Positions 1 through 5,960 of a stretch of DNA of 5,960 bases are shown here, one piece after another; the first letter of the stretch is position 1, and each line of letters begins with the position of its first letter. The stretch is from contig JAJYGB010000650.1 of the NCBI GenBank assembly GCA_021785235.1, forward strand, positions 1 to 5,960, given 5' to 3'. The notes beneath the pieces are model-generated. The model was given only the letters and a program-made list of their open reading frames with translations. It made no database searches and was not told the DNA's origin. Made by a program: the position numbers and the translations under genes. The stretch is from Bacteroidota bacterium (lineage in GTDB: Bacteria > Bacteroidota > Kryptoniia > Kryptoniales > JAKASW01).

Positions 1-113
1 TAGTGTCATCAGGGCATTAAATTTAGCCCTTCCCGCCTAAACAAGCAACGCCGGGGGAGAATCACGCTTGAGAAGTGAACGGCCCATGGCTTCCGGAATT
101 TCCAGTCGGCCCA
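1..113. other. Non-coding stretch downstream of the ABC permease
   Basis: I see no convincing gene here. On the minus strand an ATG overlaps the permease stop (TGATG at 112-116) and opens a 25-codon frame that ends in TAG at 37-39. Its product has no recognisable features. Two weak inverted repeats are visible: AGGGC at 11-15 with GCCCT at 26-30, and CTTCCC at 29-34 with GGGGAG at 54-59, the latter containing one G-T pair. Neither is followed by a clear T-run in the permease's direction, so I do not call a terminator. The next gene on this side lies outside the window. Confidence 0.5.
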
Positions 114-1358
114 TCACCCCTTTTTCCTTACCCAGCGCACCAACTCGCTGAAACGCGGGCGTTTACCGTATACAAGCATACCTATCTTGAATATTCGCCC
201 CGCCGCTATCATGCAGAAATATGTCGAGCCGATGAGCACAAACGTTCCGGCGAGCAACTCCCACAGGTCAGGCGTCTGGATTGGGATCCTGAAGGCCATC
301 ATCGTCGGCGTGAGGAGCGGAATCAGTGTGAGTATCTTCAGATAGCCCGCGCTCGGGTTCTGCGCGACGAGCGTCGCTAGTACGATCGGGAGAAAAAGAA
401 GCATCGAGACGTATGTCGTCGCCTGCTGCGCCTCCTGTTCGGTGGTCACAGGCGCCCCGGCCATGACGAATATCGACGAGTAGAAAAGGAAGCCAAGAAT
501 GAAGAAGACTCCTTCCCACCATATGTTGTCCGGAATGGTAATGAACATCGCGAGCTGACCGGCGAAGGCTAATGCGATCAGAGCCCACACAGCCAGCTGC
601 GTCAGCCCGAGAAGGCTGAGGCCGAGTATCTTCCCAGTCATGATCTCATCTGCGGTGGTGGAAGAGAGCAGGACTTCGACAATTCTGTTTGACTTCTCCT
701 CCACCACACTCCTCACGAGGAGCTGTCCTGACGTGAGCACGAAGAGTGCCATTATGATGATGAAGATGTAGCCCAGGATGAAACCCGATCCGGCTTCAGT
801 TTTTTCCTCCTTCCCCTCCTTCGACAATCTGACCGTCTCCAAATCCACCGGCTTCGTCACTTCTTTGACAATAGCGGGGTTGACGCCGCTCCGCTGAAGC
901 TCGTTCGACACAAGTATATCTTTAACCGCCGATTGGAACCTAGAGATGTCTTTGAAATTCGAAACGTTCTCGGAGACGTACTGGAATGATCTGGAAGTTT
1001 GTAAGCTCGTATCAACGACAAGATAAGCCGACAGTTCTCTTCTCAGCACCATCCCGTTCGCTTCCGGACGTGCACTGTCACCGGGAGCGATAACGACGAC
1101 ATCGTAATTCGGCCGGCCATCCGGAAGCTTGTACTTTTCCATGAGATCCGTGTTCAGGTTCGGCGCGATTTCGCCGGTCTTATCGATGATACCTACATTA
1201 ACCGTCGATGTGTCGGCCTTGTTCATGAGGAGCGATGGGACGACGGACATGACTATCATAAAGACCGGCATAAGGATCAGCGAAATGATGAAAGCCTTGG
1301 TTCTGACCTTCTCGATGAATTCCCAACGAGCTACGACAAGCGCCTTCTTAAGCAGCAT
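114..1358 (-). CDS. ABC-2 type exporter, membrane subunit (NatB-like)
   Basis: This is a 414-residue integral membrane protein that would form the channel of an ABC exporter, energised by the ATPase encoded just upstream. A positively charged start (KKALVVARWEF) leads into TM1 at about residues 22-45. A large soluble domain of about 145 residues follows, presumably outside the membrane. A C-terminal bundle of about six further segments lies near 192-213, 244-266, 281-301, 314-333, 338-355 and 364-387. Just after TM2, VVEEKSNRIVEV (218-229) and then MTGKILG (240-246) match the conserved cytoplasmic coupling region of ABC-2 permeases related to NatB and YhaP. The length fits the family at about 400 residues. 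The ATG is preceded by GGAGG with 5 bases of spacing, lying inside the last codons of the ATPase gene, so translation is probably coupled. The substrate cannot be read from sequence. NatB relatives export Na+, but many members are uncharacterised, so no gene symbol is given. Confidence 0.93.
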   Translation of the reverse strand: MLLKKALVVARWEFIEKVRTKAFIISLILMPVFMIVMSVVPSLLMNKADTSTVNVGIIDKTGEIAPNLNTDLMEKYKLPDGRPNYDVVVIAPGDSARPEANGMVLRRELSAYLVVDTSLQTSRSFQYVSENVSNFKDISRFQSAVKDILVSNELQRSGVNPAIVKEVTKPVDLETVRLSKEGKEEKTEAGSGFILGYIFIIIMALFVLTSGQLLVRSVVEEKSNRIVEVLLSSTTADEIMTGKILGLSLLGLTQLAVWALIALAFAGQLAMFITIPDNIWWEGVFFILGFLFYSSIFVMAGAPVTTEQEAQQATTYVSMLLFLPIVLATLVAQNPSAGYLKILTLIPLLTPTMMAFRIPIQTPDLWELLAGTFVLIGSTYFCMIAAGRIFKIGMLVYGKRPRFSELVRWVRKKG

Positions 1359-2262
1359 TTTCGCCTCCGGTTTTATCCGCCTTGACAGCGTCGATGAATA
1401 TCGAGTTGAGCGATGCCTCTTCGACGGAGAATTTCGTCACGTCGACCAGCGATACCGCCTGCTTCAGGAATTCTTGTCTGCTCATTCCTTCTTTTGTCCT
1501 GATCTCCGCGTAATTTTCATAAAGATCCATTGAAGCGATCTGATCGAGGCTTTTGAGACGCGACGAGTCTCCCTCGAACTCCATGTGGATCGTGTCGTTC
1601 CCATATTTCCGTTTGACGTCACCCAGCTCGCCGTACAGGACGACGCGCCCCTTGTTGATGAGGCAAATGCGGTCGCAGAGCTTCTCGGCCTGCTCCATCT
1701 GGTGCGTCGAGAACACAATCGTCTTCCCCTTCATCTTCATTTCACTAATCATGTCTTTCATGACGATCTGGTTTACCGGATCCAGGCCAGAGAAAGGTTC
1801 GTCGAGTATAAGGAGCTCGGGCTCGTGGAGGAGACAGGAGACGAACTGCACTTTCTGCTGCATACCTTTGGAGAGCTCATCTACTTTGTGGTTCGCGACG
1901 CCGGAGAGTTCGAATTTCTGGAGCCACTGCAGCGCCCGTTTCCTCGCTTCCTGTGGATGTATGTTCCTGAGTCCGGCGAAATAGACCAGGACGTCGATGA
2001 CCTTGCTTTTCCTGTAAAGCCCTCTCTCTTCGGGAAGGTAGGCGAGTCTGTCCTTCATACCGACGGTGAGCTCTTCTCCGTTAAAATGCACCGTCCCCGA
2101 ATCAGGCTCCAGTATCCCGAGTGCAATTCTGATAGTGGTCGTCTTGCCGGCCCCGTTGGGACCGATCAGTCCGAAAATCTCGCCCGGTTTTACGTCGAAT
2201 GTAACGCCGTCGAGCGCCTTGGTACTTCCGTAGGTTTTCCTCAGATCCGTTACAGAAAGCAT
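1348..2262 (-). CDS. ABC transporter ATP-binding protein with C-terminal DUF4162-type domain
   Basis: This 304-residue cytoplasmic ATPase would drive the adjacent ABC-2 permease. The nucleotide-binding domain is complete: Walker A GPNGAGKTT at 34-42, signature LSKGMQQK at 130-137, Walker B LLILDEP at 150-156 with catalytic Glu155, the D-loop SGLDP at 158-162, and the H-loop His187 in STHQ. The Q-loop reads YLPEERGLY (75-83), so the usual Gln is not at its standard place. This wording and the LSKGMQQ signature are characteristic of the NatA-like branch. Residues from about 215 to 295 form the extra C-terminal domain (DUF4162) typical of that branch. A strong GGAGGT Shine-Dalgarno (2266-2271) fixes the start, with short spacing. 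The 3' end overlaps the permease gene by 11 bases and contains its ribosome site, the usual sign of a two-gene exporter operon. The GxxExxY gene ends 54 bases upstream, and I see no strong promoter in that gap. Na+ or drug/peptide export are possible roles, but the substrate is unknown. Confidence 0.96.
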   Translation of the reverse strand: MLSVTDLRKTYGSTKALDGVTFDVKPGEIFGLIGPNGAGKTTTIRIALGILEPDSGTVHFNGEELTVGMKDRLAYLPEERGLYRKSKVIDVLVYFAGLRNIHPQEARKRALQWLQKFELSGVANHKVDELSKGMQQKVQFVSCLLHEPELLILDEPFSGLDPVNQIVMKDMISEMKMKGKTIVFSTHQMEQAEKLCDRICLINKGRVVLYGELGDVKRKYGNDTIHMEFEGDSSRLKSLDQIASMDLYENYAEIRTKEGMSRQEFLKQAVSLVDVTKFSVEEASLNSIFIDAVKADKTGGENAA

Positions 2263-2316
2263 TTGACCTCCATGGTTTAATCTGCTGTCACCTACCTCGT
2301 GTTTCGCTACTCGTTT

Positions 2317-2688
2317 TCACAATATCACTCTCTTAATTCCATCCTTCAAATATTTCACAATGAAATTGATCAACAATCCTGGCCGGCATGCGCTGAGTTT
2401 CGTATACGTCAATATTTGGGCAAGATGGACATCGTTGAGTGCTTCAACCGATTTGATCTCTACGACCAACTTGCCGTCGACCAGCAAATCGATTCTGTAC
2501 CCAACATCCAGTTTCACATTCTCATAGACTAGTGGCATCGGTTTCTGTTTTTCAACAAAAATGCCGCCTTGCTGAGTTTCGTAGAAAAGACACTCCTCAT
2601 ACGCTGATTCCAATAATTCCGGCCCTAAACTCTTGTGGACTTTAATAGCTAATCCGATTATTCTTTTGGACAGTCCATCTTCGTTCAT
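2317..2688 (-). CDS. GxxExxY family protein (PD-(D/E)XK nuclease-like)
   Basis: This 123-residue protein is a full-length GxxExxY family member (Pfam PDDEXK_3 type). The N-terminal helix IIGLAIKVHKSLGPELLESAYEE contains the signature LLESAY (25-30). The Gly that starts the GxxExxY name is Glu24 here, while the conserved Glu27 and Tyr30 are kept. The core strand pair YRIDLLVDGKLVVEIKS (64-80) shows Asp67, Glu77 and Lys79 in the D...ExK arrangement of the PD-(D/E)XK nuclease fold. It is followed by HLAQILTY (88-95) and a C-terminal GLLINF (104-109) and LKDGIKRV (114-121), both usual for the family. An AAGGGGG stretch (2695-2701) lies 6 bases before the ATG. The gene is visibly more A+T-rich than its neighbours, and its upstream gap carries degenerate CACAAAG-type repeats. 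Both hint at an acquired or mobile-associated gene. Cellular function is unknown for the family; nuclease activity is inferred from the fold residues only. Co-transcription with the ABC genes 54 bases downstream is possible. Confidence 0.92.
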   Translation of the reverse strand: MNEDGLSKRIIGLAIKVHKSLGPELLESAYEECLFYETQQGGIFVEKQKPMPLVYENVKLDVGYRIDLLVDGKLVVEIKSVEALNDVHLAQILTYTKLSACRPGLLINFIVKYLKDGIKRVIL

Positions 2689-2718
2689 TTCTCGCCCCCT
2701 TCTTCATCGTGAGAAATC

Positions 2719-2848
2719 AACCGCAAAGTTCACGAAGGCCTATGAGTGTATATCCGCCTGACATTTTCACAAAGGACACAAACCTTGAATCGACTTGTTC
2801 GTTTCTCTTTGTGATCTTTGTGTGTCTTTCTTGGTGCTCTTTATGGTT
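2719..2848. repeat. Inverted cluster of degenerate CACAAAG-type repeats
   Basis: This lies between the GxxExxY and asnS genes. CACAAAG-like words read on the plus strand in the left half and on the minus strand in the right half. The inner arms are 2768-2782 and 2808-2822; the first matches the reverse complement of the second at 13 of 15 positions, with a 25-base spacer. The outer arms, beginning AACC at 2719 and ending GGTT at 2848, match at 14 of 20 positions over 2719-2738 and 2829-2848. On the right side CTTTGTG occurs at 2807 and again at 2816. The arms are not symmetric: the left has about 23 extra bases. I find no coding frame here. Similar A/C/G-rich short-period repeats are common between genes in some FCB and cyanobacterial genomes, from general knowledge. 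Their role is unclear. Confidence 0.7.
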
Positions 2849-2937
2849 ATTTCACCATTCAGGCTAAACGATTCAAAGAACCTCTCTATGGAAACTTCCC
2901 ATGGGTCTTGTCAGCTCGGTATTCAGCCGCGGGGCAG

Positions 2938-4257
2938 TTACGGAGTATTCCTGTAAATCATCCTTGCAAACGGTATGGTTTCCCTTACATGGTCCAGCCC
3001 GCAGATCCATGCCACGGTTCGCTCGATCCCGAGCCCGAAGCCGGAATGTGGAACGCTTCCGTATCGCCTTAAATCCAGGTACCACTCGAACGGCTCCTTC
3101 GGGAGCTTGAACTCTTCCAGCCGCTTGAGGAGCGTGTCGTAATCGTCTTCGCGCTGGCTCCCCCCTATAATCTCACCGTACCCTTCCGAAGCGAGGACAT
3201 CAACCGAGAGGGTCAGTTCGGGCCTTTCCGGATCGCGCTTCATGTAGAAGGCCTTGCATGCGGCCGGGTAGTGATGCACCAAAACAGGCCGGTCATATTG
3301 CTGCGAGATAATCGTTTCGTCGGTCGCACCAAGGTCGTTCCCGTACTGGAAGTCGACACCGCTCTTCTTCAGAAGTTCGACAGCCTCGTCGTAGTGCAGC
3401 CTTGGGAAAGGCCGCTTCACCGGCTGGAGTTTCGTGATATCGCGCTCGAGAACCTTAAGCTCCTCAGCTGAATTGGCGAGGACCGTCTGCACGACGTGCT
3501 CGATAAATTCCTCCGCGAGATCCATATCGTCATACAAGTCTGCCCAGGCGACCTCCGGTTCGACCATCCAGAACTCAGTGAGGTGCCTCCTCGTCTTCGA
3601 TTTTTCAGCGCGAAAAGTTGGGCCGAAGCAGTACACTTTCCCGAACGCCATAGCGGCGGCTTCCGCGTAAAGCTGGCCGCTTTGCGTGAGGTACGCCTTC
3701 CCGAGGTCGAAATAATCCGTCTCGAATAGCGTGCTCGTCCCCTCGACGGATGCCGGAGTCAGGATCGGAGAATCGACGAGTGTAAATGCTTTGTTGTCAA
3801 AAAACTCCCTGACTGCCTTGATTATCTTGTTCCTCACGCTGAGAATTGCGTGCTGCCTGGAGGATCTCAGCCATAGATGCCTATGGTCCATCAGGAACTC
3901 GGTGCCGTGCTCCTTCGGTGTTATCGGATATTCCTTCGCGATATGCACCACCTTCATGTCTTCGACCTGCATTTCGTAACCTCCCGGCGCGCGGTCGTCC
4001 TTGTGAACTTTCCCTGTTACCGTCAGGGAGCTCTCCTGCGTAAGCAGGTCGAACGCCCCGAATACGTCAGGCGCGACCTGGTTCTTGACGACGACACACT
4101 GAGCGATACCCGAGCCGTCGCGCACGAGTATGAAATGTATCTTGCCGCTCGATCTCTTGTTATAGACCCAGCCGCGAATAGTTACGGCCTTGTCGTCGAA
4201 TTTCGAGAGCTCACCTATCGTGGCCACAGGATTGCTGCTTGCCGGATGTTCTGACAT
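2938..4257 (-). CDS. asnS: Asparagine--tRNA ligase (AsnRS)
   Basis: This cytoplasmic class II aminoacyl-tRNA synthetase joins asparagine to tRNA-Asn using ATP. The chosen start gives 439 residues, close to the roughly 430 of Bacillus subtilis AsnS, which it resembles along its whole length. The N-terminal OB-fold anticodon-binding domain includes [14 protein letters not shown] (29-42). The linker and catalytic core carry [22 protein letters not shown] and [16 protein letters not shown]. Motif 2 is [16 protein letters not shown] (215-230), with ATP-binding Arg216. Motif 3 is [10 protein letters not shown] (406-415), with its Arg. The C-terminal IPFPR of relatives reads IPFAR, with Ala431. An in-frame ATG at 4341 would add 28 residues ([11 protein letters not shown]...), but it lies upstream of the promoter and lacks a ribosome site. 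The ATG at 4269 also lacks one. The ATG at 4257 has GGAG 6 bases upstream and is preferred. A sigma-70-like promoter precedes it. The gene's presence suggests direct charging of Asn-tRNA rather than sole reliance on transamidation. Confidence 0.97.
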   Translation of the reverse strand: MSEHPASSNPVATIGELSKFDDKAVTIRGWVYNKRSSGKIHFILVRDGSGIAQCVVVKNQVAPDVFGAFDLLTQESSLTVTGKVHKDDRAPGGYEMQVEDMKVVHIAKEYPITPKEHGTEFLMDHRHLWLRSSRQHAILSVRNKIIKAVREFFDNKAFTLVDSPILTPASVEGTSTLFETDYFDLGKAYLTQSGQLYAEAAAMAFGKVYCFGPTFRAEKSKTRRHLTEFWMVEPEVAWADLYDDMDLAEEFIEHVVQTVLANSAEELKVLERDITKLQPVKRPFPRLHYDEAVELLKKSGVDFQYGNDLGATDETIISQQYDRPVLVHHYPAACKAFYMKRDPERPELTLSVDVLASEGYGEIIGGSQREDDYDTLLKRLEEFKLPKEPFEWYLDLRRYGSVPHSGFGLGIERTVAWICGLDHVRETIPFARMIYRNTP

Positions 4258-4263
4258 CTGATT

Positions 4264-4267
4264 CTCC
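4264..4267 (-). promoter_or_regulatory. Shine-Dalgarno that decides the asnS start
   Basis: On the minus strand GGAG is followed by AATCAG and then ATG at 4257, a spacing of 6 bases. The two longer in-frame starts, at 4269 and 4341, have no comparable purine-rich site. The site overlaps the codons that would follow the 4269 ATG. Confidence 0.75.
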
Positions 4268-4274
4268 ATAATTC

Positions 4275-4301
4275 TTGTTCGGGTTTGTATGCTAATATAA
4301 T
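4275..4301 (+). promoter_or_regulatory. Candidate divergent promoter for the SDR gene
   Basis: A perfect TATAAT lies on the plus strand at 4296-4301, overlapping the asnS -10 box on the other strand. The best -35 is TTGTTC at 4275-4280, matching 3 of 6 positions with a short spacer of 15 bases, so this side is weaker. A start near 4308 would leave a leader of about 110 bases before the ATG at 4419. A closer unidentified promoter nearer the gene cannot be excluded. Confidence 0.4.
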
Positions 4302-4322
4302 CTTCATCCCCTCCGCGTTCAA
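4294..4322 (-). promoter_or_regulatory. Sigma-70-type promoter for asnS
   Basis: On the minus strand the -35 box TTGAAC (4317-4322) is 17 bases from the -10 box TATATT (4294-4299). These match consensus at 4 of 6 and 5 of 6 positions with ideal spacing. Transcription would begin near 4287 and give a leader of about 30 bases before the ATG at 4257. The match is visible in sequence; activity is inferred. Confidence 0.65.
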
Positions 4323-4418
4323 TCGGAAGTCGGGCAATCAAGGTGGTCCGCCCCCCACAATTCCTTTTTTGGCTCGGCGCTCTTCATTAAATTGAGACCA
4401 AGAAAGGGACTACACTAC

Positions 4419-5402
4419 ATGAAAGCTCTCGTTACCGGTTCGACAGGATTCATAGGAAGCCATCTTGTCGAGAAACTCGTCGCGCGCGATTACGAAGTCT
4501 CGTGCCTAATCAGAAAGTCCACCAAGCTCGAATACATCGAAGGGCTCCCGGTAGAACTAGTCAACGCTGATTACGCCGATATCGAATCACTTCGGCATGC
4601 CGTCGAAGGAATCGACTACGTTTTCCATGTCGGGGGCGTAACCAAGGCGAAGGACAAGCAGCTCTATTACCAGGGCAACCGTGATACAACCAGGAACATG
4701 TTAACGGCTGTGCGCAAGTACAACCCGGGTCTCACGAGATTCGTGCTGGCGAGCAGCCTTACGGCGGTCGGACCAGGAACCGGCAGCGACCCTGTCGACG
4801 AGACGACACCGTATCACCCGATAACGACTTACGGTAAAAGCAAGATGGAGGCCGAGAAGGAATGCCTGGCAAACAGCCCAGCAATACCGGTGACAGTGAT
4901 CAGGCCCCCGGCAGTATACGGCCCGCGCGACAAGGACATATTCGAGTTTTTTAATTCCGTCAACAAGCACTTCGTCCCGTTGTCCGGGTTTGGGAGAAAG
5001 ATACTGAGCTTCGTCCACGCTTACGACCTTGTCGACGGCATCATTACCGCCGCCGAGCATCCGAAGGCAGCCGGACAGGTATACTTCATCACAAACGAAG
5101 AGGTCTACGACTGGGAAATGCTCGGCGACATAGCTAAGAAGATCCTGAACACCTGGGTCATCAAGGCGAGGATACCGCATTCTCTTCTTTACACGATCGC
5201 GGGGATCAGCGAGTTCGCGGCGAAGCTGCAGGGCAAAGCGGCGCTTGTGAACATAGAAAAGGCGCGGGACGGCGTCCAGTCAAACTGGTTGTGCAGCCCG
5301 AAGAAAGCGCTCGCCGAGCTGGGATTCAAGACGAAACTCTCCCTGGAAGAAGGGACTGCAATTACGATAGAATGGTATAAGAAAAACGGATGGATGAAGT
5401 AG
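4419..5402 (+). CDS. NAD(P)-dependent epimerase/dehydratase/reductase (extended SDR)
   Basis: This 327-residue cytoplasmic oxidoreductase belongs to the extended short-chain dehydrogenase/reductase family. The Rossmann cofactor site is TGSTGFIGSHL (6-16), with the GxxGxxG glycines at 7, 10 and 13. Arg32 at the end of the second strand is compatible with NADP binding. FHVGGVTKAKDKQ (69-81) is the usual strand-4 region, and relatives often have AG rather than GG there. Catalytic residues are a Ser in LASS (112-113) and YxxxK as Tyr138 and Lys142 in YGKSKMEAE. RPPAVYGPRD near 170 is the standard substrate-side segment. The overall style resembles the dihydroflavonol-reductase and 3-beta-hydroxysteroid-dehydrogenase-like branch, but the substrate cannot be assigned. 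The ATG at 4419 is chosen because the Rossmann strand begins right after it and AAGGGA (4404-4409) lies 9 bases upstream. A TTG at 4392 would add nine residues unlike the family. It is transcribed divergently from asnS and convergently with pccB. Confidence 0.92.
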   Translation: MKALVTGSTGFIGSHLVEKLVARDYEVSCLIRKSTKLEYIEGLPVELVNADYADIESLRHAVEGIDYVFHVGGVTKAKDKQLYYQGNRDTTRNMLTAVRKYNPGLTRFVLASSLTAVGPGTGSDPVDETTPYHPITTYGKSKMEAEKECLANSPAIPVTVIRPPAVYGPRDKDIFEFFNSVNKHFVPLSGFGRKILSFVHAYDLVDGIITAAEHPKAAGQVYFITNEEVYDWEMLGDIAKKILNTWVIKARIPHSLLYTIAGISEFAAKLQGKAALVNIEKARDGVQSNWLCSPKKALAELGFKTKLSLEEGTAITIEWYKKNGWMK

Positions 5403-5410
5403 GGGAAAAA

Positions 5411-5458
5411 GGTTAAAAGGCAAAGAGGTTAAAAGGAAAAGAGGTTAAGAGACAAGAG
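5411..5458 (+). repeat. Three tandem 16-base purine-rich repeats
   Basis: Units at 5411-5426, 5427-5442 and 5443-5458 each begin GGTTAA. The first two (GGTTAAAAGGCAAAGA and GGTTAAAAGGAAAAGA) differ at one position, and the third is more diverged. The track is almost all purine apart from the TT of each unit and a C in units one and three. It then turns into a pyrimidine-rich track from 5461 to 5503 with words of about 7 bases such as TTTGACT and TTTGCCT. The two tracks form a long imperfect inverted repeat centred near 5460. Confidence 0.8.
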
Positions 5459-5485
5459 TCACTCTTGTTTTCTTTTGACTTTTTA
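5452..5485. terminator. Probable bidirectional terminator between convergent genes
   Basis: ACAAGAGT (5452-5459), a single C, then ACTCTTGT (5461-5468) form a perfect palindrome. As RNA this folds to about a 7-base-pair stem with a TCA loop. On the plus strand the T-rich run TTTCTTTTGACTTTTT follows and would stop the SDR transcript. On the minus strand the complement of the purine repeats also supplies T-rich sequence beyond the stem, which would stop the pccB transcript. The stem is low in GC, so strength is uncertain. A wider pairing, AAAGGCAAA at 5416-5424 with TTTGCCTTT at 5495-5503, is almost symmetric about the same centre. Confidence 0.55.
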
Positions 5486-5501
5486 CCTTTGACTTTTGCC
5501 T

Positions 5502-5960
5502 TTACAACGGAATATTCCCGTGCTTCTTCTTCGGATTTGTATCCACTTTCGTTTCGAGCATTTCGAAAGCGCGGATGAGCTTTGAACGCGTCACAGAGGG
5601 TTCAATCACCTCGTCGATGTATCCGCGTTCGGCCGCAATATATGGATTCGCGAATTTCGTGGTGTAGTCCGCTATCAACTTCGCTTCGACTTCCTCCGGT
5701 TTCTCAGCTTTCCCTATCTCCTTCTTGAAGATGATCTCCACCGCCCCTCTGGGTCCCATGACGGCAATCTCCGCGGAAGGCCAGGCGTAGTTCATGTCCC
5801 CGCGGATATGCTTTGAGTTCATCACGTCATAAGCTCCGCCATACGCCTTGCGGGTTATCACGGTGATCTTCGGCACAGTGGCCTCGCTTAACGCGTAGAG
5901 CAACTTCGCGCCGTTCTTGATTATCCCTCTCCACTCCTGGTCGGTGCCCGGCATGAAACC
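5502..5960 (-). CDS. pccB: Acyl-CoA carboxylase carboxyltransferase subunit (propionyl-CoA carboxylase beta type), 3' part
   Basis: The last 152 codons are visible; the frame stays open to the window edge and the 5' part lies beyond it. The product is the C-terminal half of a biotin-dependent carboxyltransferase that moves the carboxyl group from carboxybiotin to an acyl-Co[15 protein letters not shown] is followed by [33 protein letters not shown] and then [18 protein letters not shown]. The protein ends in KKKHGNIPL. All of these are near-identical to propionyl-CoA carboxylase beta chains. The Asp in GGAYD corresponds, as I recall, to the residue that favours propionyl-CoA in actinobacterial PccB. 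Methylmalonyl-CoA decarboxylase alpha (MmdA) shares these motifs and cannot be excluded from this fragment. Such genes act in propionate and odd-chain or branched-chain catabolism via methylmalonyl-CoA. The partner biotin carboxylase is not in the window. The stop codon lies at the edge of the shared terminator-like repeat. Confidence 0.95.
   Translation of the reverse strand, partial: GFMPGTDQEWRGIIKNGAKLLYALSEATVPKITVITRKAYGGAYDVMNSKHIRGDMNYAWPSAEIAVMGPRGAVEIIFKKEIGKAEKPEEVEAKLIADYTTKFANPYIAAERGYIDEVIEPSVTRSKLIRAFEMLETKVDTNPKKKHGNIPL

Noticed and set aside
11..59. AGGGC/GCCCT and CTTCCC/GGGGAG inverted repeats as the terminator of the ABC operon.
   Set aside because: Stems are 5-6 pairs with long loops, and no T-run follows in the minus direction.
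1585..2280. Long plus-strand open frame of 231 codons opposite the ATPase gene.
   Set aside because: It is antisense to a gene with all ABC ATPase motifs, has no recognisable domain, and results from codon bias in the real gene.
2719..2848. The repeat cluster as a CRISPR array.
   Set aside because: Repeats are too short and degenerate, face opposite directions and have no regular spacers; no cas genes are nearby.
2888..2902. Small inverted repeat downstream of asnS on the minus strand (ATGGGAAGTTTCCAT) as its terminator.
   Set aside because: The stem is short, includes a G-U pair and is not followed by a proper T-run.
4342..4370. GTGG...CCAC hairpin followed by a run of six T in the SDR leader, as a possible attenuator.
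   Set aside because: The stem is only 4 base pairs with an 8-base loop, and six other bases separate it from the T-run. This is too weak to call.
4368..4394. Bacteroidetes-type promoter (TTTG, then TAnnTTTG) just upstream of the SDR gene.
   Set aside because: The downstream box matches poorly and the spacer is 16 rather than about 19 bases.
4701..5180. Minus-strand open frame of 159 codons opposite the SDR gene.
   Set aside because: It is a shadow of the SDR coding frame, with no ribosome site and no recognisable motif.

Overview
The window reads as ordinary chromosomal sequence from a bacterium of moderate GC content. It carries five complete protein genes and the 3' end of a sixth. The mix suggests a free-living heterotroph: a Bacillus-type asparaginyl-tRNA synthetase, a biotin-dependent propionyl-CoA carboxylase-type gene, an ABC-2 exporter pair and a GxxExxY protein. 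Genes have clear GGAGG-type Shine-Dalgarno sites and one good sigma-70-like promoter, which argues against a typical Bacteroidetes. The protein flavour, the GxxExxY gene and the degenerate intergenic repeats suggest an FCB-group lineage such as Ignavibacteria. That placement is an inference of modest confidence; no rRNA or other decisive marker is present.

Layout. Bases 1-113 hold no convincing gene. A minus-strand ABC exporter pair follows: the membrane subunit (114-1358) is downstream of, and overlaps by 11 bases, its ATPase (1348-2262). Fifty-four bases upstream of the ATPase is a small minus-strand GxxExxY gene (2317-2688) that is visibly richer in A+T than its neighbours. A gap of about 250 bases upstream of it carries an inverted cluster of degenerate CACAAAG-type repeats (2719-2848). 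Then comes minus-strand asnS (2938-4257). A 161-base divergent intergenic region separates asnS from a plus-strand SDR-family epimerase/dehydratase/reductase gene (4419-5402). In that region the minus-strand -10 box for asnS overlaps a perfect TATAAT on the plus strand. The convergent gap to the last gene (5403-5501) holds three 16-base purine-rich direct repeats and a palindrome, and is a probable bidirectional terminator. The window ends inside the minus-strand carboxyltransferase gene (5502 to beyond 5960).

How the genes relate. Only the two ABC genes are clearly functionally coupled. asnS, the SDR gene and pccB are independent housekeeping or metabolic genes. The GxxExxY gene could be co-transcribed with the ABC pair but has no known functional link to it. 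I did not find a convincing undescribed multi-gene system. The items most worth a second look are the two inverted degenerate-repeat gaps, the GxxExxY gene beside one of them, and the overlapping divergent promoter.
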